Positions 1 through 7,927 of a DNA stretch of 9,304 nucleotides are shown here, piece after piece. This DNA is from Alphaproteobacteria bacterium (lineage in GTDB: Bacteria > Pseudomonadota > Alphaproteobacteria > UBA8366), in assembly GCA_029861675.1 (NCBI GenBank), contig JAOTYV010000188.1:1-9304 (forward strand), read 5' to 3'. How positions within the stretch are numbered: the stretch's first letter is position 1; every line of letters begins with the position of its first letter. The notes beneath the pieces are model-generated. The model worked only from the letters and a program-made list of their open reading frames with translations, was not told where the DNA came from and ran no database searches. Made by a program: the position numbers and the translations under genes.

Positions 1-2
1 TC

Positions 3-122
3 CAAAAACGGCGCGACGAAATCCGGAACGGCGACGAAACCGATCCGCTGCCGATCCCGGAAATCACGTTCGAACCGGAAAGCGAACCCAAGCCAGTCTC
101 GCAACAATCGAGCGGCCGCTAG
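3..122 (+). CDS. C-terminal fragment of an unidentified protein (5' end outside window)
   Basis: An open frame enters from the left edge and ends at a TAG at 120-122, giving 39 residues with no start in the window. The fragment is hydrophilic and rich in Pro and Glu, with the stretch PLPIPEITFEPESEPKPV near its end, as in a disordered C-terminal tail. Most third codon positions are G or C, which fits real coding sequence in this genome. The other two plus frames stay open here but give Arg/Ser-rich or less natural sequence. The gene converges on ettA, with 27 bp between the two stop codons. No domain is visible, so no function is assigned. It could still be a chance open frame because only about 120 bases are seen. 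Confidence 0.5.
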   Translation, partial: QKRRDEIRNGDETDPLPIPEITFEPESEPKPVSQQSSGR

Positions 123-142
123 CGGGGCGGCGTATCCCTTGC

Positions 143-164
143 CAGCGGGTCAGCGGGTCAGCGG
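143..164. repeat. 8-bp tandem repeat across the ettA stop codon
   Basis: CAGCGGGT occurs at 143-150 and 151-158, and a partial CAGCGG follows at 159-164. The array covers the last codons and TGA of ettA and the start of the intergenic spacer. The EttA C-terminus still ends in the expected Leu-Thr-Arg, so the duplicated unit lies downstream of, or silently at, the normal end. It is probably a small slippage repeat with no specific function. Confidence 0.7.
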
Positions 165-1829
165 CTTATACTTAATCCGATGCGGCTGCTCGGCGGCGGC
201 GCCGAGCCGGCGTTTGCGGTCCGCCTCGTAGTCGTCATAGTTGCCCTCGAACCAAACCACCCGGCTGTCGCCTTCGAAGGCGAGGATGTGGGTGGCGATG
301 CGATCGAGAAACCACCGATCATGGCTGGTCACCAGCGCGCATCCGGCAAAATCGAGCAGCGCCTCTTCGAGCGCGCGTAAGGTATCCACGTCGAGATCAT
401 TGGTCGGCTCGTCGAGGATAAGAACGTTGGCGCCGGTGCGCAGCAGCTTGGCCAGATGGACGCGGTTGCGTTCTCCACCCGAGAGCTGTCCGACCTTCTT
501 TTGCTGATCGGGCCCGCGAAAGTTGAACGCACCGACATAGGCGCGGCTCGGCATCTTGCGCTTGCCGAGATCGATCTCCGCCTCGCCCTGGCTGATTTCC
601 TCCCAGACGTTCTTATCGGCCGCAAGCGAATCGCGGGACTGGTCGACATAGCCAAGCTCCACGGTGTCGCCGATCCGCAAGGTGCCCTGGTCCGGCGTTT
701 CGTCACCGACGATCATGCGCAGCAAGGTGGTCTTTCCGGCGCCGTTCGGGCCAATAATCCCGACAATGCCGCCGGGCGGCAGTTTGAAGCTGAGGTCCTC
801 GAACAACAACCGGTCGCCATATCCTTTCGCAAGGTCGGTCGCCTCGATCACCAGGTCGCCCAGCCGCTCGCCGGCCGGAATGATGATTTGCGCCGTATCG
901 GGCGCGCGATCGGCGCTCTCGGCGAGAAGCTTCTCATAGGCCGTGATGCGCGCGCGCGACTTGGCCTGCCGCGCCCGAGGGCTTGCGCTGATCCATTCGC
1001 GTTCGCGGGCAATGGTGCGCATCCGCGCCGATTCCGTCCGCTGTTCATGCTCGAGGCGTTTCTGCTTCTGTTCCAGCCAGGCGGAATAATTCCCCTCATA
1101 GGGAATGCCCTGGCCGCGATCGAGCTCCAGAATCCATCCGGTAACATTGTCCAGGAAATAGCGGTCATGGGTGACCATCACCACGGTGCCCTCGTATTCC
1201 CGCATATGACGTTCCAGCCAGGCGACCGATTCCGCATCCAGATGGTTGGTCGGTTCGTCCAACAGCAGCAGGTCCGGCTTGCTCAACAGCAGCCGGCACA
1301 GAGCCACCCGGCGGCGCTCGCCGCCCGAGAGCGTCGCCACGTCGCGATCGCCCGGCGGACAACGCAGCGCATCCATGGCGATTTCGACGGTCCGGCTGAG
1401 ATCCCAGGCGCCGGCGGCATCGATTTTTTCCTGCAGCGCGGCCTGTTCCTCGATCAGCGCGGTCATCTCGTCCGGGTCGGTGACCTCGGCGAATTTCGCG
1501 CTGACCTCTTCGAAACGATCGACCAGGGCCTTCTGCTCGCCCAGTCCTTCCAGGACATTTTCCTCGACCGTCTTGTCGGAGTCGAGCGTGGGCTCCTGTT
1601 CCAGCATGCCGACGGTCGCACCCTCGGCGGCCCATGCTTCGCCGTTAAATTCCTGATCGATACCGGCCATGATGCGCAGCAGGGTCGACTTACCCGCGCC
1701 GTTCTGACCAAGCACACCGATTTTTGCGCCAGGGAAAAATGCCAGCGTGACATCCTTCAGGACTTCCCGATTGCCGGGATAGACCTTGGTCATATTTTTC
1801 ATTACGTAGACATATTGGTACGAAGCCAT
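150..1829 (-). CDS. ettA: Energy-dependent translational throttle protein EttA (ABC-F ATPase)
   Basis: This is a soluble ABC-F protein with two ATPase domains and no membrane domain. In E. coli, EttA binds the ribosomal E site and gates entry into elongation according to the ATP/ADP ratio. Domain 1 has Walker [10 protein letters not shown] (41-49), an arm insertion of about residues 95-140, signature LSGGE (167-171) and Walker B ending in D191-E192. The charged linker that contacts P-site tRNA spans about 240-320. Domain 2 has Walker [10 protein letters not shown] (360-368), signature LSGGE (449-453) and D473-E474. The length of 559 aa and the C-terminal IKYKPLTR are normal for the family. 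The ATG is supported by GAGGAA (1839-1844) with a 9-nt spacer and by the N-terminal alignment with known EttA. A 98-bp gap separates it from the upstream exonuclease gene, so it may have its own promoter, but none is convincing. Confidence 0.96.
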   Translation of the reverse strand: MASYQYVYVMKNMTKVYPGNREVLKDVTLAFFPGAKIGVLGQNGAGKSTLLRIMAGIDQEFNGEAWAAEGATVGMLEQEPTLDSDKTVEENVLEGLGEQKALVDRFEEVSAKFAEVTDPDEMTALIEEQAALQEKIDAAGAWDLSRTVEIAMDALRCPPGDRDVATLSGGERRRVALCRLLLSKPDLLLLDEPTNHLDAESVAWLERHMREYEGTVVMVTHDRYFLDNVTGWILELDRGQGIPYEGNYSAWLEQKQKRLEHEQRTESARMRTIAREREWISASPRARQAKSRARITAYEKLLAESADRAPDTAQIIIPAGERLGDLVIEATDLAKGYGDRLLFEDLSFKLPPGGIVGIIGPNGAGKTTLLRMIVGDETPDQGTLRIGDTVELGYVDQSRDSLAADKNVWEEISQGEAEIDLGKRKMPSRAYVGAFNFRGPDQQKKVGQLSGGERNRVHLAKLLRTGANVLILDEPTNDLDVDTLRALEEALLDFAGCALVTSHDRWFLDRIATHILAFEGDSRVVWFEGNYDDYEADRKRRLGAAAEQPHRIKYKPLTR

Positions 1830-1927
1830 CGTCGGTCGTTCCTCGATCTATAAAGAATTCAGAAGTTGCCGGCGGCGCTGCGTCGGCTGGCCAGGCGCGG
1901 GTTACATAGCCAATGTGGCGACCGCAA

Positions 1928-3304
1928 TCAATCGTCGCGCGCGATCCACCAACCCGATTCCCGCTGCAGCTTTACAATATCCTTGCGGCGGCGGCTAAAG
2001 ATCATTGCGTCGCCGAATGTCCGGACGCCCTGATCCTCGAGGACCGGCAGCAGCCGCGCGAACAAATCAGCGGTCACCAGGCTGTCGCCCAACGCCGTAT
2101 GCCGCCCGCGCGCGGTGACGCCGAATTCGGCGGCAAGCCTTTCCAGCTCGAGGCTGGGTACGCGCGGCCGCAGGGCGCCCGCCAATCGATAGGTGCAGAG
2201 ATAGGGCGGCGGGTCCCAGACAATTCCGGCCTCCCGCGTACTGCGCAGCAAATGGGCGATATCGAATCCGATGTTGTGCCCCACCAGGACATTCGCCTCC
2301 AGATGCACCGCCAATTCCGGCCACAATTGGGAGAACACCGGCGCCGCGGCCACCATTTCGTCCGTGATCCCGTGAATTGCGGTCGACCGCGGCGGGATCG
2401 GCCGATCCGGGTTGACCAGGTGATCGATCGTCCGGCCAGGGTAAATCGTCCCGCCCGCCATGCGCACACCGCCCACCGAGACGATCGCATCGCGCGCGAC
2501 ATTGAGTCCCGTGGTCTCCAAATCAAGGACGAAAATCGGCAACTCGGCGAGCGGCGTCGATGGCGTTATGGCAATCGGCGGCGGCGGCTCGGCAAGCAGG
2601 CTCAGATCGTGCTGGAGCGCCCGGTCCGCAGTCGATAGGCCCGCCCGGAACACGAGGACAGCCCCCTGCCCCGACCCGATGAGAGCGAGCCGCACGGGCA
2701 GCTCGCGCCCGTCCACCGCGGCGACCGTGGTATCGACGGATCCGCCGGCGCGGGACGCCGCGTCGAGCGCCCCGTCAAGGGCGGGCCGGGTAATCGCATC
2801 GAACACGCTGGTGCCGGCCTCAAGCGCCGTAACACCGAGCAGGTCCTGCGCCGCGGCGTTCACTAGGCCGATTTGTCCGGCGGTGTTGATGACGATGATG
2901 GCTTCCGGGATTGCGCCGATCACCGTCTCGAGCTGCCGCGCCGGCGCGTTTTGGCGCGCAAGCCGGCCGGTCAAGAGTGCATCGATGGCGTCGGGAATAT
3001 CCTGGACTTCCCCGGGCAGCGTTGCCGACAGCCCCGTCGGCAGTTCTTCGACGTGATCGGTCTGCAGCATGACAATGAAGCCACGCAGCCGGTTAAAGGC
3101 GGTAAAAATGCGGTCGATCCGTATTGCCGTCCAAATAAAGACGGGAACGCCAATCGCCAGTAACGCAATCGCCCAGCCGTTCCGCAGCGCAGCCGGCACA
3201 GAGACGGTATCGTCGCCGAATTCGCCAAGCAGCACCAATCCGGCAAGCAGGGCCGCCGACGCGCCGAATGCCAGGAGAATTGCATGCCGTAGTCGCTGTC
3301 GCAT
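1928..3304 (-). CDS. Membrane-anchored PAS-domain DnaQ-like 3'-5' exonuclease
   Basis: The 458-aa protein has three parts. Two hydrophobic helices (about 7-27 and 44-62) form an N-terminal membrane hairpin. A PAS-like domain follows at about 126-222, in which the stretch AIPEAIIVINTAGQIGLVN is typical. A DEDDh exonuclease domain occupies about 256-425. Its motifs are complete: Exo I D261-L-E263-T-T-G, Exo II with D348 in GHNIGFD, and Exo III H402 and D407. It is therefore predicted to hydrolyse single-stranded DNA, RNA or short oligonucleotides with two metal ions. The membrane anchor and sensor domain make a replication proofreading role (DnaQ) unlikely. An in-frame TAA four codons before the ATG makes 3304 the earliest usual start; GAGGG lies 3 nt before it, a rather short spacing. 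It follows the DUF294 gene by 58 bp and is probably the last gene of the signalling operon. The natural substrate is unknown. Confidence 0.88.
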   Translation of the reverse strand: MRQRLRHAILLAFGASAALLAGLVLLGEFGDDTVSVPAALRNGWAIALLAIGVPVFIWTAIRIDRIFTAFNRLRGFIVMLQTDHVEELPTGLSATLPGEVQDIPDAIDALLTGRLARQNAPARQLETVIGAIPEAIIVINTAGQIGLVNAAAQDLLGVTALEAGTSVFDAITRPALDGALDAASRAGGSVDTTVAAVDGRELPVRLALIGSGQGAVLVFRAGLSTADRALQHDLSLLAEPPPPIAITPSTPLAELPIFVLDLETTGLNVARDAIVSVGGVRMAGGTIYPGRTIDHLVNPDRPIPPRSTAIHGITDEMVAAAPVFSQLWPELAVHLEANVLVGHNIGFDIAHLLRSTREAGIVWDPPPYLCTYRLAGALRPRVPSLELERLAAEFGVTARGRHTALGDSLVTADLFARLLPVLEDQGVRTFGDAMIFSRRRKDIVKLQRESGWWIARDD

Positions 3305-3362
3305 GGTCCCTCGCCGTTACGGCATCTATCGGTGAAAGTTGCGGCGCGGCATCATCGGCACG

Positions 3363-4820
3363 TCAAAACACGTCGCCGGTGAAGTCGCTTTTCAATCGCT
3401 CGCGCAACGCCTCGATCGCCCTGAAGGAATCGACCAGCACATCGCGCTCGCGCTCCCTCAGCGTGTCCGGATGAACATAGTTGCTGACCGGCTTACCCGC
3501 CTTGTAATCGGCGATTTGCTGGCGCAACAGCAAGCCCGTGAGATGGCCGAACGCCGCCGTCAAATGGTCATGGACATCCGAATTGATGACGCCGGATTCG
3601 TGCAACTTCCCAAGTCGCAGGGTTGTGGAAATTTCCGGCAGGCCCGTCCGCAGCGCAAGAAGGCGCGTCGCCTGAACCAAGGGGAGTGTGCCCGTGTGTT
3701 TCAAATTGATCTTACCGAGATGGTCGGGATTGGTTTTCTCGGTGACGAACCGCCCGAACCAGCCAAGCGCCACGCCATATTCCTCGCCATCGAGATAGAG
3801 CGCCTCGAGAAAGGCAGGGCTGGACTTCAGCGCATCGGTGACATACGCGCGCAAATCCGCGGCGAGATCGGGCGCGCCATAACAGGCGCGAAAATCGAAG
3901 AAGATATCGGCAAGCCGCAGGGCAACGGTACTGCGCCGGCGCAACCAGCCAGACAGCTGCGCCCGCCATTGAGTGGCGGTCTTGCGCCACAGCGGATTGG
4001 TCGCCATGACATGGCCCTTGCACAAAGGAAATCCCACCGCGTCGAGATCCCGCGTCACCCGGGCGCCCAATTCGATAAACCATGGATCGATCGTGCCATG
4101 CGCCGCATCCGGGTAGTCGTCGAGAATGATGCCGTTGTCCTGATCGGGATACAGGAAACTTTCCCCGCGCCCGCCGGATCCCATAATGATGAAGGAGAAC
4201 GCCGCCGGCGCGGGTCCCCAACGCTCCCCGGTCATGGCCGTGCAGTGATTTTCCAGGATACGCCGGTGGATATCCCGGTTGATATGGGTCAGCAGGCCCT
4301 GAATTTCCGGTGCCGGGACGTTGTCCGCAAACAGTTCGTCGGCCAGATCGATCTGCGCCGATTTCACCTCGCGGATACCGTGCAGGGTTCCTTCCTGGGT
4401 CAACCGGTCAATTTGCCCGAGCAATCGTTCGGACGCCGCCGCAAGCGCCTGGTCCAGATGCAGCATGCCCACCGGCTTTCCGGACCCGTCGACCACCGGG
4501 AAATGATGCAGCTTAAATCGCCGCATCCGGGCGATCGCGTGATACAGGAAGTCATCCGCCGCCACCGTCATCACCGGCCGCGACATGACGTCGGCGACCG
4601 GCGTTTCGGCAGCGGTCCGGAATGTGAGGCGGCGAACCACATCATGTTCGGTGAGAATGCCGCAGATGCGCCCATCCGGTCCGGTCACCGCCGCGGCGGT
4701 GGTCTCGGCCTCGACCATGCGGGCGACCACGTCGCCGCACCTGTCGCCGCCGGCGACAACAATGGGCGCCGGCGCCATATGCCGGCACACGAGTTCCCGA
4801 AATACTGCCGTCCAGGGCAT
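3363..4820 (-). CDS. CBS-pair / DUF294 putative nucleotidyltransferase
   Basis: From the chosen ATG the protein has 485 residues. Two CBS motifs lie at about 13-72 and 77-134, a pair that usually binds adenine nucleotides and acts as an energy or ligand sensor. A DUF294 putative nucleotidyltransferase domain follows at about 145-285, with GSGGRGE (214-220) and DQDN (226-229). These resemble the G-S and D-x-D metal-binding motifs of GlnD-type and polymerase-beta-like transferases. The C-terminal part, about 340-480, fits the DUF294_C substrate-binding domain. The pattern suggests transfer of a nucleotide to a protein or small molecule, but no target is known. The start at 4820 is preferred because GGGAGA (4826-4831) lies 5 nt upstream; an in-frame ATG at 4958 would overlap the kinase gene by 109 bp. 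The gene follows the kinase by 29 bp and was probably co-transcribed with it. Confidence 0.9.
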   Translation of the reverse strand: MPWTAVFRELVCRHMAPAPIVVAGGDRCGDVVARMVEAETTAAAVTGPDGRICGILTEHDVVRRLTFRTAAETPVADVMSRPVMTVAADDFLYHAIARMRRFKLHHFPVVDGSGKPVGMLHLDQALAAASERLLGQIDRLTQEGTLHGIREVKSAQIDLADELFADNVPAPEIQGLLTHINRDIHRRILENHCTAMTGERWGPAPAAFSFIIMGSGGRGESFLYPDQDNGIILDDYPDAAHGTIDPWFIELGARVTRDLDAVGFPLCKGHVMATNPLWRKTATQWRAQLSGWLRRRSTVALRLADIFFDFRACYGAPDLAADLRAYVTDALKSSPAFLEALYLDGEEYGVALGWFGRFVTEKTNPDHLGKINLKHTGTLPLVQATRLLALRTGLPEISTTLRLGKLHESGVINSDVHDHLTAAFGHLTGLLLRQQIADYKAGKPVSNYVHPDTLRERERDVLVDSFRAIEALRERLKSDFTGDVF

Positions 4821-4831
4821 TATCGTCTCCC
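4821..4831 (-). promoter_or_regulatory. Ribosome binding site deciding the DUF294 start
   Basis: On the minus strand GGGAGA (4831-4826) precedes the ATG at 4820 with a 5-nt spacer. It favours this start over the upstream in-frame ATG at 4958, whose extra 46 residues are Arg-rich and lie inside the kinase coding region. Confidence 0.7.
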
Positions 4832-4849
4832 GGAAATGGCAACCATGCG

Positions 4850-7588
4850 CTAGCTCACGGCCGCGGAGAAGGGAACGGTGAAGACGAAGCGCGCGCCGGC
4901 ACCACGCGTCCGTTCCACCCAGATACGCCCACCGAAATATTCGACGATTTGACGGCAAATCGGCAGGCCAAGCCCGGTGCTGACCGGCTTGCTGGTCGCG
5001 GTCGGATCGACCTGTTCAAACTTCTCGAATATCCGTTGTTCGGCGCCCTGCGGGATTCCGGGGCCGTTGTCTTCGACGCTGACCAAAAGACCTTCCAGCG
5101 TTTCCTCGACATCAATGATCACCTTTGGTTCGGTCCCGTCGCAGAATTTGACCGCGTTGGACAGCAGATTTACCATCACCTGAATAAACCGGTCGCGATC
5201 GGCGCGCACGCGGCGCAAAGCGTCCGGAACCCGAATCTGCAGGTCCATGTGGCTTTCCGAGAGAAGGCTGCCGGTCGCCGCAACGGACTCTTCGATCACT
5301 TCCTTGGGATCGATATCCGATATCTGCCATTCGCCACGGCCGGCTTCGAGTTTCGCGAGATCCAGCAATTGGTTGATGAGCCGGGTCAGGCGCTGGCTTT
5401 CCTTGATGATGATGCCAAGGAACTCCTTCCGCTGTTTGGTGCCGAGTTCCGAGCGGTCGTACAGAATTTCGCTGAACGACCGTATCGACGTCAGCGGCGT
5501 GCGCAGTTCATGGCTGACCGTCGACAGAAAATCGTCTTTCAGCCGATCGAGTTCCTTCAGCCTTTCGTTCGCCGCCTGCAGCTCCGCGGACGCAATTTCG
5601 AGCTCCTGCGATTTTTCTTCCAGCTGATGGCTGTATTCGATCACCTGCGAGGTCTCGTCGAGTACCCGCATGACCTCGTCCATACTGGCGGTCTCCCCCT
5701 TGACCACCGTACCCACCATGACCCGCGCGGACGCGGCGCCGATCGCGCCGGCCAAAAGGCTCTCGGTGAAATGCACCAGGCCGGGGTCGGCCTCGCTGAC
5801 CATTTTGAGGCTGATTCCCGTGCGCTTCCTGTACTGCTCATACGCCTGATCGGCGCGCCGGCGCCCGACGAACCGCATCACGAGATTGTATAGGTCGGAG
5901 AACGTTGCGGAGCCGTGCCATACCCGCGACCGGCTTGCCGTTCTTCGCGTCCGGTACACATCGACAAAAAGGGTTGCCTGAATCCGTTCCAAGGCGGTTT
6001 GCCGGCTCGCCAGCGACACCAGGACATACCCGCCCACATTCAACAACATGCTCCAGAACAAGGCATGCGACAGGTTGTCGAAGCCTTTGAGCCCCATTAG
6101 CTCATAGGGCTTCAGCAAGGTGATGTCGAACGGGCCGGAATCGATGAAGCTGATCGGGAGCCAGCCGGAGATGGCGAGCGACGGCAGCAGCAGCGTATGG
6201 ATCCAGACGCCGAAACCGAGCGACAGCCCCACCAGCGCGCCCTTCCGCGTGCCGCCTTTCCAAAAGATCCCGCCGATAATCGACGGGCCGAATTGCGCCG
6301 CCGCGGCGAACGACAGGAGCCCGACCGTCACCAATGTGTAGGATTCGCCGATATACCGGAAATAGCCGTACCCGAACAACAGGATGAAGATGATGCTGCC
6401 ACGCCGGATCGCCAGCAGCAAGCCGCTCAAATCACCTTTTTCGGTCAAGCGAAGCCATCGCAGGCGAAGCAGAACCGGCATCACCAGGTCATTGCAGACC
6501 ATCGTGCTGAGCGCGATCGTGGCCACGATCACCATCCCGGTCGCCGCCGAAAGTCCGCCGATGAAGGCAAACAACGTCAATGCCTCCTGATGGTCCGCCA
6601 TCGGAACGGTGAGCACGAACGTGTCCGCATCGACCACACCGCCGGAAAACATCAACAGGCCCCCCAACGCAATCGGCAGGACGAAGATATTGATCGTCAG
6701 CAGGTAGAGCGGGAACAGCCAAACAGCTTTATCGAGATGGCTTTCGTCGAGATTTTCCACCGCACTTACCTGAAACTGGCGCGGCAGGCATATTATGGCC
6801 GCCATGGACAGCACGGTCATGGTGACCCACTGGCCATAACTGCTGGCGGTGCCGATGGTCGTCAGCGACGAATACTCGGGCAGCGCCCGCGCCCGCTCGA
6901 AGAGGTCGGCAAACCCGTCATAGAGGCCGAAGGTGACGAACAGGCCGACCGACAGAAACGCCAGCAACTTGACCACGGATTCGAAGGCGACCGCCACCAC
7001 CATGCCCTCGTGATGTTCGCTGGCGTCGATATGGCGGGTACCGAACAAGATCGTGAACCCGGCCAGTACGGCGGCAACGTAAAAGGCGGTGTCGTGGGTG
7101 ACCGGCAGATTGCCGAGGCCGGACGGCATAACGATTTCGGGATAGTTGAGCAGCACGTTGAAACTGGTCGAAACCGCCTTTAGCTGCAGCGAGATATACG
7201 GCATGATTCCAACCACCGCGATGATCGTCACCAATCCGCTCAACAGTGTGCTCTTGCCGTAGCGCGAAGAGATGAAATCAGCGATCGACGTGATGCGGTT
7301 GACCCGGGTGATCCGGATGATCTTGCCGAGCACGAACCACCAGAGCATGAAGACCAGCGTCGGCCCCAGATAGATCGGCAGGAAATCGAGCCCGCTCGAC
7401 GCCGCCCGCCCGACACTGCCGTAATATGTCCAGGAAGTGCAATACACCGCGATCGACAGGGCATAGATGTAGGGGTTGTTCGCAATGCTGCGGCCTTCGT
7501 CGGCGCGCTTGTCGGCGAAATAGGCGATCGCGAACAGGAGACACAAATAGCCGAACGAAACCAGCAGGACGACCCAGTTTTGGAGCAT
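4850..7588 (-). CDS. Sodium:solute symporter-like sensor histidine kinase (SSS-STAC-HisKA-HATPase)
   Basis: This 912-aa protein fuses a transporter-like sensor to a kinase. Residues 1 to about 530 form about 13 hydrophobic helices of the SLC5/PutP type. Residues about 550-630 resemble the STAC linker found between SLC5 domains and two-component modules. A coiled coil (about 640-690) leads into HisKA with phosphoacceptor H693 in SHELRTP. The ATPase domain has an N box with N807 and N811, G1 DNGPGIP (840-846), F box FEKFEQ (854-859) and G2 GLGLP (872-876). No PAS domain and no C-terminal receiver are seen, unlike some CbrA/CrbS relatives. Known relatives sense or import histidine (CbrA) or control acetate use (CrbS); the ligand here is unknown. 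The ATG lies 2 bp after the stop of the small membrane protein and has no strong Shine-Dalgarno of its own, which suggests translational coupling. The adjacent receiver protein is the likely partner. Confidence 0.93.
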   Translation of the reverse strand: MLQNWVVLLVSFGYLCLLFAIAYFADKRADEGRSIANNPYIYALSIAVYCTSWTYYGSVGRAASSGLDFLPIYLGPTLVFMLWWFVLGKIIRITRVNRITSIADFISSRYGKSTLLSGLVTIIAVVGIMPYISLQLKAVSTSFNVLLNYPEIVMPSGLGNLPVTHDTAFYVAAVLAGFTILFGTRHIDASEHHEGMVVAVAFESVVKLLAFLSVGLFVTFGLYDGFADLFERARALPEYSSLTTIGTASSYGQWVTMTVLSMAAIICLPRQFQVSAVENLDESHLDKAVWLFPLYLLTINIFVLPIALGGLLMFSGGVVDADTFVLTVPMADHQEALTLFAFIGGLSAATGMVIVATIALSTMVCNDLVMPVLLRLRWLRLTEKGDLSGLLLAIRRGSIIFILLFGYGYFRYIGESYTLVTVGLLSFAAAAQFGPSIIGGIFWKGGTRKGALVGLSLGFGVWIHTLLLPSLAISGWLPISFIDSGPFDITLLKPYELMGLKGFDNLSHALFWSMLLNVGGYVLVSLASRQTALERIQATLFVDVYRTRRTASRSRVWHGSATFSDLYNLVMRFVGRRRADQAYEQYRKRTGISLKMVSEADPGLVHFTESLLAGAIGAASARVMVGTVVKGETASMDEVMRVLDETSQVIEYSHQLEEKSQELEIASAELQAANERLKELDRLKDDFLSTVSHELRTPLTSIRSFSEILYDRSELGTKQRKEFLGIIIKESQRLTRLINQLLDLAKLEAGRGEWQISDIDPKEVIEESVAATGSLLSESHMDLQIRVPDALRRVRADRDRFIQVMVNLLSNAVKFCDGTEPKVIIDVEETLEGLLVSVEDNGPGIPQGAEQRIFEKFEQVDPTATSKPVSTGLGLPICRQIVEYFGGRIWVERTRGAGARFVFTVPFSAAVS

Positions 7589-7590
7589 CG

Positions 7591-7833
7591 TTAGCCGCCG
7601 TCCCGGCCGCGCGACGCTCCATCTCCGCGACTCGCCGCCTTGCGCCGGTTCACCAGGTAGGCGACCAGAGCGATCGCGACGCCCCAGCTCGCAAAGACAT
7701 AGACATAGAGTGCCGGAACACCGAACAGCGACACATTCACGCTAAACAAGGACAACAATGGCGGATTGAACAACAACACCCCCACGGCGAAAAGCGCGAG
7801 GACCGTTTCCTCCATTGCGCCAGGGTTGTTCAT
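7591..7833 (-). CDS. Small two-helix membrane protein preceding the symporter-kinase
   Basis: The 80-aa product has two hydrophobic helices, about residues 10-29 and 40-61, separated by a short loop with FGVP. A basic, Gly-rich tail follows. I recall similar small proteins just upstream of SSS-type kinases, but I cannot name a characterised family. The ATG at 7833 is chosen because AAGGAA (7842-7847) lies 8 nt upstream. A longer reading from 7899 adds 22 charged residues and has no comparable ribosome site. Its stop is followed after 2 bp by the kinase ATG. The coupling suggests equimolar synthesis, so it may be an accessory subunit of the transporter-like domain, as small partners are for some solute symporters. 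That role is inference. Confidence 0.75.
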   Translation of the reverse strand: MNNPGAMEETVLALFAVGVLLFNPPLLSLFSVNVSLFGVPALYVYVFASWGVAIALVAYLVNRRKAASRGDGASRGRDGG

Positions 7834-7847
7834 AACCGATCTTCCTT
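7834..7847 (-). promoter_or_regulatory. Ribosome binding site of the small membrane protein
   Basis: AAGGAA (7847-7842, minus strand) sits within a purine-rich run 8 nt before the ATG at 7833. It supports this start over the in-frame ATG at 7899. Confidence 0.65.
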
Positions 7848-7927
7848 CTTCCCGCTCCCAAGGTGTCCGCCGGTTTCCGACCGCGGCCCGATCCGGCAAG
7901 ACCCGTTATGCGTCGCCGTCAGAAGCT

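Noticed and set aside
111..125. Overlapping palindromes AGCGGCCGCT and CCGCTAGCGG as a bidirectional terminator
   Set aside because: The stems are short, part of the sequence is coding, and no T-run follows on either strand.
1846..1852. TATAGAT as a -10 box for ettA
   Set aside because: Transcription would begin within the ribosome site only about 11 nt before the ATG, and no -35 box is found 16-18 bp upstream.
456..1853. Long plus-strand open frame (465 codons) opposite ettA
   Set aside because: It is antisense to a gene with complete ABC-F motifs, and its translation has no recognisable domain. High GC produces such shadow frames.
1913..2638. Plus-strand open frame opposite the exonuclease domain
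   Set aside because: The minus-strand exonuclease motifs are intact; the antisense product is Arg-rich and unrecognisable.
3339..4853. Plus-strand open frame of 504 codons opposite the DUF294 gene
   Set aside because: The minus strand carries the CBS and nucleotidyltransferase motifs. The plus translation is rich in Arg, Gln and His and lacks domain features.
4821..4958. 46-residue N-terminal extension of the DUF294 protein from an ATG at 4958
   Set aside because: It would overlap the kinase gene by 109 bp, is Arg-rich, and precedes a better ATG that has a good ribosome site.
4949..5893. Plus-strand open frame opposite the kinase domain
   Set aside because: It overlaps the H, N, G1, F and G2 boxes of the kinase on the other strand, and no independent coding evidence is seen.
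6197..7183. Plus-strand open frame of 328 codons opposite the symporter domain
   Set aside because: The hydrophobic helices on the minus strand explain the region. The antisense product is low-complexity, rich in Arg, Gln, Asp and His.
7834..7899. 22-residue extension of the small membrane protein
   Set aside because: The added residues are charged and unstructured, and the ribosome site and hydrophobic pattern favour the ATG at 7833.
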